Shown: positions 22,512-32,140, numbered from the stretch's first letter. The stretch is DNA of 40,690 nt from CAZKCK01 sp964552325 (GCA_964552325.1 CAZKHA010000013.1:1-40690); one strand, 5' to 3'. The notes: a model not told the origin generated them from the letters alone. A program made the numbers and translations.

Positions 22512-25500
22512 TTATTTGTAGAGCCATACATTCATTAGCGACACCAAACGCTCTACATCAATTGGTTTTGAAAGATAATCGCTAGCACCAGCTTCTAGGC
22601 ATTTTTCATAATCATCCTTCATGGCCTTGGCTGTTAAGGCAATAATGGGCAGCTTTGAAAGCCTGTGGATTTTGCGGATACGTTTCATGGTTTCGAAGCC
22701 ATCCATTACAGGCATCATGATGTCCATGAGTATGATGTGGATATCGTTTTCTTTGTTTACGATGTCGAGGGCTGTTTGTCCATTTTCGGCTTCCCTTATT
22801 ATCATTCCTTTTTCGTCGAGAACTTTGCTCAGTGCAAACAAGTTTCGCATATCGTCATCAACTATAAGTACTTTTTTGCCTTTGAGTGTGGCATCCTTGC
22901 TATGAAGCGAGGTGATGATTTCTTGCTTTTGTTCGGGCATGTTTTTTACTACACGGTGCAAGAACAACGCTGTTTCATCCAATAACCTGTCCTCGCTCTT
23001 AACTCCTTTAACAATAATGCTTTCGGCATATTTCTTAAGCTTATTGTTTTCTTCCACAGTTAGTTCTTTGCCTGTGTACACAATTACAGGAGGCATCGCG
23101 TTTTTAAGTTCGGTGTGCATTTTAGCTAACAGGTCGAAGCCGCTAATATCGGGTAAGCCCAAGTCAAGCACAACACAGTCGAAGTGTTGCTTTTTAAGGA
23201 GCTGGATGGCATCATGCCCCGTTTCAGCGGTCACCGTGTTTACATCACCTTTGCCAATAATATCAGCTATTTGTTTGCCGAGGGTCTTATTGTCCTCTAT
23301 AATAAGTAGTTCACGTACTTTACGTGAAACAAATGAGCTTATGCTTTCGAGTGCTTGTTCAAGTTTTTCGGAGGTGGCGGGCTTCGAAAGGAATCCAATA
23401 GCACCCTTGCGATATACATCCAAGCTTTCTTCCATAGCTGACATCATGTGCACAGGGATATGCCGCAGAGTTGGGTTGCGTTTTATAAGGTCAAGTACCG
23501 TATAACCATCAATGCCAGGTAGTTTAATATCGAGGATAATAGCACCAGGCTTGTATTCTTCAGCTAGTTTAAGCCCTGATTCACCGGTTGGGGCATACAA
23601 GAAATCGAATCCTTTTTCATGGCAGGCGTCACGTAATATGCGAGCAAAGTTTTCGTCATCTTCTATCACCAAAATGATGGGTTTTTCGTCGCTAATGCTT
23701 TTGCGGTCATCGGCAAGTTTCGAGATATAAGCCGATGCTTCCATAACTTGTTGAGGTGCAATGATTAATGATGGTTTTTGAACTGTTGATTCCATTTCAG
23801 GTTCAGTTGTCGTGCTGCTAGGCGCCCCGCTAATTGGTAAAAAGGCTGTAAATTCCGAACCACTTCCCGGTTGGCTTTGTAATTGAATTTCGCCGCCAAG
23901 TATTTTCACGATTTCTTTTGAGATGGATAATCCCAGCCCGGTACCGCCATAATGCCTTGAAGTGCTTCCATCAGCTTGTTGGAAGGCTTCGAAGATGAGC
24001 AACTGTTTTTCTTTTGGGATACCTATACCCGTATCTGTAACCGAAATGGCCATGGTTTGCTTGTGGATAAGCTCAGTTCTGCGAAATATTACCTTGGGAT
24101 CAGCAAAACCGATGTTCAGTTTTACCACGCCGGATGTAGTAAACTTGATGGCATTCGACATCAAGTTTTTAATCACTTGTTCTAATCTAAGTATATCGGT
24201 GTTTATGGTTGCTGGTAGGTTTGGGGAGCAATGGATTTCAAAGCCTAGTCCCTTTTCTTTGCATTGGTGACCGAAATTTTTCCGTGCATTTTCTAACAAT
24301 TTTTCGATGGCAACGGGTTCAATATGAAGGTTCATCTTGCCAGATTCGATTTTCGACAGGTCCAGAATCTCATTTATGAGGTTCAATAAATCATGGCCGC
24401 TGTTTTTTATGATTTCAATCGATTCGAGTTGGTCAGGCAAAAGATTTCCCTTTTTGTTTTGCGTAAGGTTTTTAGAAAGGATTAGCAAGCTATTGAGAGG
24501 TGTACGCAACTCATGCGACATATTGGCCAGAAACTCTGATTTGTATTTGCTCGTAATTTCAAGTTCGCGAGCCTTAATTTCCAAGGTTTCTTTGGCGCGG
24601 CTTAATTCGGAGTTTTTCTGGGCAATTTCTTGTTTTTGCTTTTCGAGTGAGCTAGTGTTTTCTTCCAATTCTTCGTTAATAACCCTAAGCTCTTCTTGTT
24701 GGGCTTGCAATTCGCTTTCGCGTTCGCGTAAGGCATGGGTTTGTTCTTCAAGCTCTTCGTTCGAAACACGCAATTCTTCCTGCTGTGTTTGCAGTTCTTC
24801 GGCTTGCATTTGAGTTTTCTCAAGTAGTTCGGCTAGTCGTTTACGCGAAAGGGCCGATAATAGGCTTATGGCAATGGTTTCTGAAACCGATTTAAGGAAT
24901 TCGAGCTTTTGGTCGGCAAGCACTTCGGCAGTGGCCAACTCAACAACACCTGCAAGTTGTCGGTTGTGGAGCAGCGGAACTACTATAATGTTTCTGGGCA
25001 CTGTGTCGCCTGTTGATGAAGTAATGCGGGTGTAGTCGTCAGGTAAATTGGTAACCGAAATGATTTGGCGGTTTTTGGCCGCTTGCCCGGTTAGTCCTTC
25101 GCCAACTTTAAACTTGTCGTTTAGGCTTTTGCGCTTAATAAAGGCGTAGCTGCCCGTTAAGTTAAGTTCGCCTTTATCTGCATTGTGTAAGTAAACGGTG
25201 GTAATTTGGGCGTTTAAATAGGTAGCCAAAAAGTCAGCTACCACATTTGATAGTTCATCTTCGCTTTGGTCGCCACGCAGTTTTTCGTTTAAAAGGTTCT
25301 GGCCGGTTTTATGCCAGTTTTGTTCTTGGGCCAATTTATCGGCTTTGTTGAGTGCGGCCACCATCGCCCCAAGGGCAATAGAAAACTCGTCTTCTTCTGA
25401 TCGCGGGATTATGGTTACATTATAATCGCCCTTGGCAACCTGGTTTGTTTGGTCAACAAGCAATTGTAGGTTTTTTTGCAATTGGTTAAACGACTCTGAA

Positions 25501-26315
25501 AGTTGCCCAATTTCATCGGTTGAATCAATACTAACCGGCACATTAATGTTTCCTTTGCTAATTTGGTGAAAACTAGAGGTAATCTTATTAACCGAAGAAG
25601 TTATTAATTTTGAGATAAGCCCTGATAAATAGATGATTAACAGCGAAAGCACTAAAGTGGTGATAATGATGCCCCAAATTAACAGTGTATTGGCAAATGA
25701 TACTACTTTTTGGATGGAATGTGCAAATTCAACGTAAAGCCGGTTGGTAGCTGCTATGGTGTTTTCAATCTCAGCAAGCTTGTTGCTGTCAGGTAACGTT
25801 TGATAGGCCTTTATTAGGCCAATAATTTGTTCCCCGTTTTTATATCCTTCATCTGCAGCGTTTATGCTACTAATAATGTCTTCGTTGCCTATCCAAAGTA
25901 GTAATCGAACCCGGCTGGCTAAAAGTTCGGCATTGCTTTTTTGGTTTTCCATTGCTTCCTTCAGAAATTCGAAATATACATCTGTGTGTTTTGAAAGGCT
26001 TTCGTTTTTTGAAAGATCCAAGGATATACCGAACGAATACGCCAGTTTATCTGCATCTCCAATGTTTCGGATTGCTTTAGAAACCATCGTGGTATCTCCA
26101 GTACTCAAATATTTATAGAAGTCAGCAATTCCGCTCTGAAAACTGAGGGTATGCATGCGTTCGGCGTTAAAAACAATGCCCAAAACCTTTGATGTGTTGA
26201 AGAAGTATCGGGCAGTTAAACCCATTAAAACCAAACTTATAACAGCAAAAAAAGTCATCAGGTTGAGTTTGCGCCTGATACGTAGGTTTGTAATCCAGTT
26301 CTTTATCATGCTCAA
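22512..26315 (-). CDS. membrane hybrid histidine kinase, HAMP-GAF-HisKA-HATPase with three receivers
   Basis: The 1267-residue protein has transmembrane helices at about 18-38 and 208-230 around an extracytoplasmic helical sensor, then HAMP (about 230-285), a GAF-type domain (about 345-485), a heptad-rich coiled coil built of 'EELRVSNEELEE'-like repeats (490-590), HisKA with His601 ('ANMSHELRTPLNS'), HATPase ('NLMSNAIKFT', 'DTGIGI', 'GGTGLGLS'), and three receivers with Asp929, Asp1051 and Asp1198. No DNA-binding domain. The second receiver is divergent around 'VVLDLGLPDISGFD' but keeps its aspartate. It heads a minus-strand gene run that continues through the second kinase to the oxidative glycan genes. 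The signal sensed is unknown. Confidence 0.93.
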   Translation of the reverse strand: MSMIKNWITNLRIRRKLNLMTFFAVISLVLMGLTARYFFNTSKVLGIVFNAERMHTLSFQSGIADFYKYLSTGDTTMVSKAIRNIGDADKLAYSFGISLDLSKNESLSKHTDVYFEFLKEAMENQKSNAELLASRVRLLLWIGNEDIISSINAADEGYKNGEQIIGLIKAYQTLPDSNKLAEIENTIAATNRLYVEFAHSIQKVVSFANTLLIWGIIITTLVLSLLIIYLSGLISKLITSSVNKITSSFHQISKGNINVPVSIDSTDEIGQLSESFNQLQKNLQLLVDQTNQVAKGDYNVTIIPRSEEDEFSIALGAMVAALNKADKLAQEQNWHKTGQNLLNEKLRGDQSEDELSNVVADFLATYLNAQITTVYLHNADKGELNLTGSYAFIKRKSLNDKFKVGEGLTGQAAKNRQIISVTNLPDDYTRITSSTGDTVPRNIIVVPLLHNRQLAGVVELATAEVLADQKLEFLKSVSETIAISLLSALSRKRLAELLEKTQMQAEELQTQQEELRVSNEELEEQTHALRERESELQAQQEELRVINEELEENTSSLEKQKQEIAQKNSELSRAKETLEIKARELEITSKYKSEFLANMSHELRTPLNSLLILSKNLTQNKKGNLLPDQLESIEIIKNSGHDLLNLINEILDLSKIESGKMNLHIEPVAIEKLLENARKNFGHQCKEKGLGFEIHCSPNLPATINTDILRLEQVIKNLMSNAIKFTTSGVVKLNIGFADPKVIFRRTELIHKQTMAISVTDTGIGIPKEKQLLIFEAFQQADGSTSRHYGGTGLGLSISKEIVKILGGEIQLQSQPGSGSEFTAFLPISGAPSSTTTEPEMESTVQKPSLIIAPQQVMEASAYISKLADDRKSISDEKPIILVIEDDENFARILRDACHEKGFDFLYAPTGESGLKLAEEYKPGAIILDIKLPGIDGYTVLDLIKRNPTLRHIPVHMMSAMEESLDVYRKGAIGFLSKPATSEKLEQALESISSFVSRKVRELLIIEDNKTLGKQIADIIGKGDVNTVTAETGHDAIQLLKKQHFDCVVLDLGLPDISGFDLLAKMHTELKNAMPPVIVYTGKELTVEENNKLKKYAESIIVKGVKSEDRLLDETALFLHRVVKNMPEQKQEIITSLHSKDATLKGKKVLIVDDDMRNLFALSKVLDEKGMIIREAENGQTALDIVNKENDIHIILMDIMMPVMDGFETMKRIRKIHRLSKLPIIALTAKAMKDDYEKCLEAGASDYLSKPIDVERLVSLMNVWLYK

Positions 26316-26454
26316 ATGCTTTATGGTTTGCCAATGAAATCCCGAAATTACAAAATCCTACTGTAATTTGGGTGCAAGAATGAAAATAGATACTGCAATG
26401 TGTTGAAACTTTTTTTCCTTTAAACCGTTAAGTATCTTAAATACTGCAAACCCT

Positions 26455-28434
26455 ATGCAAAAAGAGCTTTTTACTAACCAAGAGATCGAAGCCGAAATTC
26501 GGTATTTAAACTTGCTGGCCGATAAATTTCCAAGCATTCAGGCTTCTTCTACTGAGATAATTAATCTTGAAGCTATTTTGGACTTGCCAAAAGGCACTGA
26601 ACATTTTTTGACCGATATTCACGGTGAATATGAGACTTTTAGCCATTTTTTAAGGAATGCCTCGGGCGTGGTTAGGCGTAAAATTGATGAAGTTTTCGGT
26701 AATAGGATTCGCGAAGCTGAAAAGCGACGGTTGGCCACCTTAATATATTATCCTGAGCAAAAACTGGATGTGCTGCTACGTGATGAAAAATACCCAGAAG
26801 AGTTATATACTATTGCCTTGCAGCGGCTTGTGGATGTTGCACGTTCGGCAGCCTCAAAATACACCCGTTCAAAGGTGCGTAAAGCCTTACCAAAAGACTT
26901 TGCATATATTATTGATGAGCTTTTGAATGAAAGTAGCGCAGGTAAACAAGAATATTTTAATGGGATTATCCGCACCATCATACGGATCGATCGTGCAAAG
27001 GCTTTTATCATAGCTCTTTGCAAGTTTATCCAACGCATGTTGATTGACCGTTTGCACGTAATTGGCGATATTTTTGATAGAGGCCCTGCTGCCGATAAGG
27101 TAATGGATGCGTTGATGGAACATCATTCAGCCGATGTGCAATGGGGCAACCACGATATCATCTGGATGGGTGCTGCATCGGGCTCACGTTTGCTGATTGC
27201 CACAGTTTTGCGTATTTCGGCACGCTACGAAAATCTTGATACCATCGAAGATGCTTATGGAATAAACTTAATGCCCTTGGCTACCTTCGCCCTCAAACAT
27301 TACAGCAACGATCCCTGCAAAGATTTTATTCCGCGCACGGCTAACGAAGAAGAGAAAAACTCGTGGAACGTGCAGTTGGTAAAACAAATGCATAAAGCCA
27401 TCGCAATTGTTCAATTTAAACTTGAAGCACAGGCAATTCTACGCAACCCTCATTACGCCATGAATGATAGAACGTTGCTCGATAAAATTGATTATGATAA
27501 AGGCACAATTGTAATCGAAGGCAAAACATATAAGCTTTCCGATAAGCATTTCCCAACTATTGATCCTGCCAATCCTTTTGCCCTTACTGACGAAGAGGAA
27601 GAGATGATGGATAAGATACGGCTTTCATTTTTAAACAGTGACAGGCTTCAGAAACACATTGGATTTTTGTACACTGATGGTGGAATGTACTTGGCATTCA
27701 ATGGGAATCTGCTTTTTCATGGATGTATTCCCATGGAAGCCGATGCATCGTTTAGTTCGTTCCAGATAGATGGAGTTGAATACAAGGGCAAAGCTTTGGT
27801 TGATGAATTTGACCGTGTTGCGCGTAGGGCATACCTTAACCGAAACCATTCAACCGAAACTTGCAGAGATCTTGATTTAATGTGGTATCAATGGTGCGGC
27901 CCCATGTCCCCATTATTTGGAAAAACCAAAATGACTACCTTTGAGCGCTATTTTATTGACGACAAAGATGTTCAGGCTGAGCCAAGGAATCCATACTATA
28001 AATTGCGCGATCAAGAAGCTATTGTAAAGGAAATTCTTAATGAGTTTGGATTGGATCCGCAATCAGCTCATATTGTTAATGGCCACACGCCTGTTAAAGT
28101 TTCAAAAGGCGAGAATCCGGTTAAGGCCAACGGACGTTTGTATGTAATTGATGGAGGAATGTCCATCCCATATCAAAAAGTTACGGGTATAGGTGGATAT
28201 ACACTCATCTACAATTCATATAGCATTATCTTGGTGCAGCATGCGGCTTTCGAATCGCGTCAAAAAGCTATTGAAGAAGATGTGGATATAATTTCGAACC
28301 GTACTGTAATAGAGCAGCGTAACGAACGAATTCGGGTGTGCGATACCGATATGGGCAATGAATTGCGGAAGCAAATTAGCGATTTGCATATGCTGCTGAC
28401 CGCTTACCGCAAGGGCCTTGTAAAGGAGCGTTAG
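26455..28434 (+). CDS. fbp: fructose-1,6-bisphosphatase class III
   Basis: The 659-residue protein is the large, metallophosphoesterase-type fructose-1,6-bisphosphatase of Firmicutes and Bacteroidota, which makes fructose 6-phosphate for gluconeogenesis. It is unrelated in fold to the class I enzyme of E. coli. Metal-site motifs are visible in order: 'TDIHGE' (53-58), 'GDIFDRGP' (204-211), 'WGNHDI' (230-235) and later 'VNGHTPVK'. The length is typical. The gene is divergent from the membrane kinase across a 139-bp gap in which I do not see a clean TAnnTTTG element, and convergent with rlmD with 11 bp between stops and no evident terminator. Confidence 0.95.
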   Translation: MQKELFTNQEIEAEIRYLNLLADKFPSIQASSTEIINLEAILDLPKGTEHFLTDIHGEYETFSHFLRNASGVVRRKIDEVFGNRIREAEKRRLATLIYYPEQKLDVLLRDEKYPEELYTIALQRLVDVARSAASKYTRSKVRKALPKDFAYIIDELLNESSAGKQEYFNGIIRTIIRIDRAKAFIIALCKFIQRMLIDRLHVIGDIFDRGPAADKVMDALMEHHSADVQWGNHDIIWMGAASGSRLLIATVLRISARYENLDTIEDAYGINLMPLATFALKHYSNDPCKDFIPRTANEEEKNSWNVQLVKQMHKAIAIVQFKLEAQAILRNPHYAMNDRTLLDKIDYDKGTIVIEGKTYKLSDKHFPTIDPANPFALTDEEEEMMDKIRLSFLNSDRLQKHIGFLYTDGGMYLAFNGNLLFHGCIPMEADASFSSFQIDGVEYKGKALVDEFDRVARRAYLNRNHSTETCRDLDLMWYQWCGPMSPLFGKTKMTTFERYFIDDKDVQAEPRNPYYKLRDQEAIVKEILNEFGLDPQSAHIVNGHTPVKVSKGENPVKANGRLYVIDGGMSIPYQKVTGIGGYTLIYNSYSIILVQHAAFESRQKAIEEDVDIISNRTVIEQRNERIRVCDTDMGNELRKQISDLHMLLTAYRKGLVKER

Positions 28435-28445
28435 TTTGTTTGCTA

Positions 28446-29882
28446 TTAATTGTTTAAATCCTCTTCTTTTCGCCTTACAAGTTTAACTACAGTCTCAATA
28501 TGGTGGCTGTGTGGAAACATGTCGATAGGCTGAATACAAGCAATGGAATACGCAGTGGTTAACATCTTTAAATCTTTGGCCAATGCAGCCGGATTGCAAC
28601 TTACATAAATAATGGTATGTGGTTGGGCATACAATATGGTTTTCTTTATTTCGATAAGCGTACCTGAACGTGGTGGGTCCAAAATAACTATTGACGGTTT
28701 GGGATTACTGTCAACAAAGTCGGTAGTAAAGCTTGCTAGAACGTCGCCTTGAATAAACTTAACGTTCAATATACCATTTATTTGTGCATTGTAGTTTGCA
28801 TCTTCAATTGAATTTTCGTTGGCTTCTATACCAATAACAAAATTGGCTTGTTTGGCCACATGAAGGGCTATGGTTCCTGCACCTGTGTATAAGTCATAAA
28901 CAACATCTTTAGCCTGGGCAGCGGCTAGTTCGCTCACCAACTTAAATAGGTTTGACGCCTGAAGTGGGTTGGTTTGATAAAAACCGCTGGGCCTTAATCT
29001 AAACTGTAAATTTCTAGAACGTTCAAGCAGTTCGGCATTTGTTTGGGTAAAGGGTGTAATCTCACCGCCCAATGCTTTGGTCGCATAATCAAGTATGGTA
29101 TAAAAAAGCTGGGTTTCTTTTGGAAGTTTATTTTGTAAATCATTTAAATATAGGTTAATGCGAGAGTCCATTGATGTAAACCCAATAAGTAGCATCCATT
29201 GGTTTGCCGTATTGTTTTTAAGCTCAAGGTTTCTGATTAATCCTGTTTTTAATCGGGGATTCCAAAATTCAAGTTGATGGAAAATTGCCAAGTCTTTTGC
29301 TAACCGGCTAAAGTTATGTGCGGGATGGGGTTGCAACCAACATTCATCAATATCAATTATTCGCTCTGGCATGCCCTCTGGATTAAAACCCAAAGCCAAG
29401 CGGCTCAATGGATCAGTTACTTTGCCTTCTGATTCATAAAACCACCGCGAACTTGAAAACGTATATTCGGTTCGGTTTCTAAAATGAATCTGCAGTGGCG
29501 AAGGAACAACAGGCTCAATTATTTTAAAATCAATTTGTTGCTTGATTAGGGCCTCGCTAATAATTTCGGACTTGAGGTTTAATTGATGCGTGTAAGCAAT
29601 ATGTTGCCAATTGCAGCCGCCACACAATCCCGCATGCTTGCAAAATGGCTTGATGCGGTATGGCGATGCTTGTTCAATTAGTTTAATTTCTGCCACAAAA
29701 TAACCGATTTGTCGCTTTTCCATCATGATGGTGAGCGTTTCCCCCGGAATACTACCTGGCACAAATACCCTTCTGCCTCGGTCAAAACCATAGGCTTTCC
29801 CATCGGGGTGCATAGCCACAACCTTAAAGTTTTGTATAAGTACGTGGTGTTTTTTGGGCTTAAAAAAGATGTTCTGTTCCAA
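28446..29882 (-). CDS. rlmD: 23S rRNA (uracil-C5)-methyltransferase, RlmD/RumA type
   Basis: The 478-residue protein is a TrmA-family RNA methyltransferase. It has an N-terminal TRAM domain (about 10-70), four cysteines for an iron-sulfur cluster (Cys81, Cys87, Cys90 in 'CKHAGLCGGC' and Cys181 in 'DECWLQP'), an AdoMet-binding motif 'YDLYTGAGTIALHVA', 'LDPPRSGT' and the catalytic 'YVSCNPAALAKDL'. These place it in the RumA/RlmCD group, which methylates uracil 1939 (and in some lineages 747) of 23S rRNA. Which uracil is used here cannot be decided from sequence. It is 8 bp downstream of the MazG-like gene and so in the same transcript. Confidence 0.92.
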   Translation of the reverse strand: MEQNIFFKPKKHHVLIQNFKVVAMHPDGKAYGFDRGRRVFVPGSIPGETLTIMMEKRQIGYFVAEIKLIEQASPYRIKPFCKHAGLCGGCNWQHIAYTHQLNLKSEIISEALIKQQIDFKIIEPVVPSPLQIHFRNRTEYTFSSSRWFYESEGKVTDPLSRLALGFNPEGMPERIIDIDECWLQPHPAHNFSRLAKDLAIFHQLEFWNPRLKTGLIRNLELKNNTANQWMLLIGFTSMDSRINLYLNDLQNKLPKETQLFYTILDYATKALGGEITPFTQTNAELLERSRNLQFRLRPSGFYQTNPLQASNLFKLVSELAAAQAKDVVYDLYTGAGTIALHVAKQANFVIGIEANENSIEDANYNAQINGILNVKFIQGDVLASFTTDFVDSNPKPSIVILDPPRSGTLIEIKKTILYAQPHTIIYVSCNPAALAKDLKMLTTAYSIACIQPIDMFPHSHHIETVVKLVRRKEEDLNN

Positions 29883-29890
29883 AATGCGCG

Positions 29891-30220
29891 TTACGGTTGA
29901 AGTTTCGGGTTTTGTTTGTGTCGATCTTTATCGCGATTGGTCTTTTTCTCGAGGTTGCGTTCCAAAGCTTCGGTCAAATCTACGCCAGTTTGATTTGCGA
30001 GACAAATCAATACAAAAAGCACATCTGCAAATTCATCGGCCAGATTGGCTGCCATATCCGATTCTTTAGCGGATTGCTCTCCGTATTGCCTGGCGATAAT
30101 CCGGGCTACCTCTCCAACTTCTTCGGTAAGTAAAGCCATGTTAGTGAGTTCGTTAAAATAGCGAACTCCATTTTGCTTTATCCAGTTGTCAACCGTTTTT
30201 TGTGCATCTGCTAGGGTCAT
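29891..30220 (-). CDS. MazG-like nucleotide pyrophosphohydrolase
   Basis: The 109-residue all-alpha protein belongs to the single-domain MazG/dCTPase superfamily, which hydrolyses nucleoside triphosphates to monophosphates and pyrophosphate, often as house-cleaning of damaged nucleotides. The metal ligands are visible in 'LTEEVGEV' (Glu33, Glu34, Glu37) and 'ADEFADVLF' (Glu63, Asp66). The C-terminal tail 'KKTNRDKDRHKQNP' is basic and probably disordered. It precedes rlmD by 8 bp. The substrate is not known. There is no sign that it is part of a toxin pair despite the family name. Confidence 0.9.
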   Translation of the reverse strand: MTLADAQKTVDNWIKQNGVRYFNELTNMALLTEEVGEVARIIARQYGEQSAKESDMAANLADEFADVLFVLICLANQTGVDLTEALERNLEKKTNRDKDRHKQNPKLQP

Positions 30221-30338
30221 ATCCTTGTTTTTAATCGTATTGCAATGTTACAATAATACTCTAAAATCAGCGGAATAAATGAAACATTAGCCTGCGTTTT
30301 TTTTGAAAAGGTGAAGGTAAGTTGTTGGGAATATGCAC

Positions 30339-30366
30339 AAAAAAAGACCGCTAATTTTAGCGGCCT
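30339..30366 (-). terminator. intrinsic terminator of the sigma/DUF4252 operon
   Basis: Read on the minus strand, a 9-bp stem with one mismatch (30365-30357 with 30354-30346) is followed by seven T residues. It lies 54 bp past the DUF4252 stop. Confidence 0.85.
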
Positions 30367-30419
30367 TAAAATTCACGTAGGTTAAGTTGCGAAGTTTGCA
30401 CTTAAGTTTGCAATTCAGC

Positions 30420-30980
30420 CTATTTCTTTTCTTTGGCATCTTTAATCTTATCCATGCCTTTAATGTTCATGTCTTTTGAGAATTCGGCCACCTTATTAAG
30501 ATCAATATCACCTGTTAGGCTGATTAGGCTGGTTTCGGTTTTTTCTTTTACAACTACCACGAGTTCAGATACTTTTGCACCTGTCCGGCGAACATAGAAG
30601 TTTACTTTTTGTCCTTCATCGTTTACTTCCATCAAGTCTTTGTAAACGTTTTTTGGCATAAGGTTCATAACTTCTTTATGGAAGCTTTCGGCTTTCGAAG
30701 TGTTGTCTTGGCCTTCTTTTTTGCTGGTTGTTAATACTTTAAGGCTTGTAAGTTTGGAGGCAAATTCTTTCATGTCGTTAATCTTTTCGGTGCCTTTGTC
30801 TTTTTCGCCCGAGTTTATTTGTATTGATCCCATCATCTCGAACATTTCTTTTGAGATGTTTACTGAGGTGAAGCCTTCTTTGCCATTATATTTTTCAAAT
30901 AGGCTTTCCATAACGTTTTGTGAGTAAGCATTTAGCATCATACCGATTGCCAAGCTGCATAATACAATGATTTTTTTCAT
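30420..30980 (-). CDS. DUF4252 domain secreted protein
   Basis: The 186-residue protein has a signal peptide (residues 1-20, 'IIVLCSLAIGMMLNAYS') and the DUF4252 fold: 'LFEKYNGKEGFTSVNISKEM', a lysine-rich middle and 'ELVVVVKEKTETSLISLTGDIDL'. DUF4252 proteins occur almost only in Bacteroidota, commonly beside ECF sigma factors, and their function is not known. It is the third gene of a sigma / membrane protein / DUF4252 transcript, 11 bp after the membrane protein gene, and is likely a member of the sigma factor's own regulon or part of its signal input. Confidence 0.85.
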   Translation of the reverse strand: MKKIIVLCSLAIGMMLNAYSQNVMESLFEKYNGKEGFTSVNISKEMFEMMGSIQINSGEKDKGTEKINDMKEFASKLTSLKVLTTSKKEGQDNTSKAESFHKEVMNLMPKNVYKDLMEVNDEGQKVNFYVRRTGAKVSELVVVVKEKTETSLISLTGDIDLNKVAEFSKDMNIKGMDKIKDAKEKK

Positions 30981-30991
30981 GGGTTTAAGTG

Positions 30992-31579
30992 TTAAATTTT
31001 TTCGTTACTAGAATTTTCAGATTTCGTTTCGTTTTCTTGCTTGCGACCAGGCATTATGTGGTTTAACAGTTCCATGCCTTTTCCAATTTGTTCAAAAACC
31101 TTTAGTTTGTCACCGCTTTCGCCAATTTTCGCTAGATGTCCCATTGGTTTCATTCCTGCATTAAATTTTTCGGAGATTAAACCAAGTACCCTGGCAGTTT
31201 CGGCATATGCCTTTATCACTTCTTCTGCGCTGGGTTGGGTTGATGGTGGCGGAGGTGGTGGATCTTTAAAGATTTTTGTCCAAACAAACAGGGTTAGAAG
31301 TACTGCTGCAACTGCAGATGTACTGTAAAGCAATCTTTTAATGCGTATTGTCTTCGCTTCCTTTTGGTGTTGGTTTAGGAAGTTTTCCAGGTCAAGGGCT
31401 GGGGTGGTCAGTTTCCTTTCTTCCGAAAAATGTACAAAAAGGCTGCGGTATTTTTCTAGATCTGGGGCCACGTGGCCCTTGTTGAAATAGTTGCGTAGTT
31501 GTTCTTCTTCCTTTACGCTGGTTGATCCGTTAAGCCAGAGTTCCAAAAGTTTGTGTATGTTTTCATTTAGCTGGTTCAT
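30992..31579 (-). CDS. putative membrane anti-sigma factor
   Basis: The 195-residue protein has a cytoplasmic N-terminal helical part (1-80, 'LLELWLNGSTSVKEEEQLRNYF'), one transmembrane helix (83-101), a run of six prolines right after it (107-112), and an extracytoplasmic region with a hydrophilic tail. The arrangement and position next to an ECF sigma gene, overlapping it by 17 bp, are those of an anti-sigma factor. I do not see the zinc-binding HxxxCxxC motif of classic ZAS anti-sigmas, and family identity was not recognised, so the role is inference from topology and context. Confidence 0.65.
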   Translation of the reverse strand: MNQLNENIHKLLELWLNGSTSVKEEEQLRNYFNKGHVAPDLEKYRSLFVHFSEERKLTTPALDLENFLNQHQKEAKTIRIKRLLYSTSAVAAVLLTLFVWTKIFKDPPPPPPSTQPSAEEVIKAYAETARVLGLISEKFNAGMKPMGHLAKIGESGDKLKVFEQIGKGMELLNHIMPGRKQENETKSENSSNEKI

Positions 31580-32075
31580 AGTCGTATCGGTTTATCATTA
31601 TATCCCTAACTTTTTGCCTGGCACGCGATAGGTTCACCCTCACGGTGTTTTCGTTCATTTCCATAATGGCGGCTATCTCGTGTGTTTCGTATCCTTCCAC
31701 ATCGCGCAAGTGGATGATGCAACGCTGCTGTTCGGGCAAGGTGGCAATTATCTTCTGAACATGCCTTACCGAATCTTTCAGGTCATAATTTAAGTAAGAA
31801 TGATCAGGTGTGTTTGTTTCAATTTCCGATTGAGGTGCCCTAAACCTAACCGCATGAGACTTTAGCTGGTCCAAGCAGAAGTTTCGGGCAGTAGTAAGTG
31901 CTACTGCTTCAAGGTTTCTATAAGCCTCCAAAGCATCGCGTTTGCTCCAAAGCCTTAGATAAACCTCTTGAACAGCATCCCGTGCTTCATCTTCATCTTC
32001 AAGCAGCCGGCGTGAAAGCCTGAAGATTTTATCGCCAAAAGGCAGCATACGTTGCGTAAAGTCGTGGATATTCAT
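31563..32075 (-). CDS. ECF RNA polymerase sigma factor
   Basis: The 170-residue protein has sigma region 2 (about 10-78, 'EDEARDAVQEVYLRLW') and region 4 (about 113-158, 'LPEQQRCIIHLRDVEGYETHEIAAIMEMNENTVRVNLSRARQ'), the standard ECF layout without region 3. It reads the first gene of the transcript and overlaps the putative anti-sigma gene by 17 bp, indicating coupled translation. It would direct polymerase to a small regulon, probably including its own operon and the DUF4252 gene. I could not identify the autoregulatory promoter in the upstream DNA. Confidence 0.92.
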   Translation of the reverse strand: MNIHDFTQRMLPFGDKIFRLSRRLLEDEDEARDAVQEVYLRLWSKRDALEAYRNLEAVALTTARNFCLDQLKSHAVRFRAPQSEIETNTPDHSYLNYDLKDSVRHVQKIIATLPEQQRCIIHLRDVEGYETHEIAAIMEMNENTVRVNLSRARQKVRDIMINRYDYEPAK

Positions 32076-32140
32076 ATTGGTAGTATTGACGAATGGTAAA
32101 GCATTTTATTACAAAAGAACTGTTTTTTTTTAATCGTTGC

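Noticed and set aside
29891..30220. MazG-like gene as a toxin-antitoxin or phage-defence component
   Set aside because: It is a single-domain pyrophosphohydrolase 8 bp from a housekeeping rRNA methyltransferase, with no toxin or defence gene beside it.
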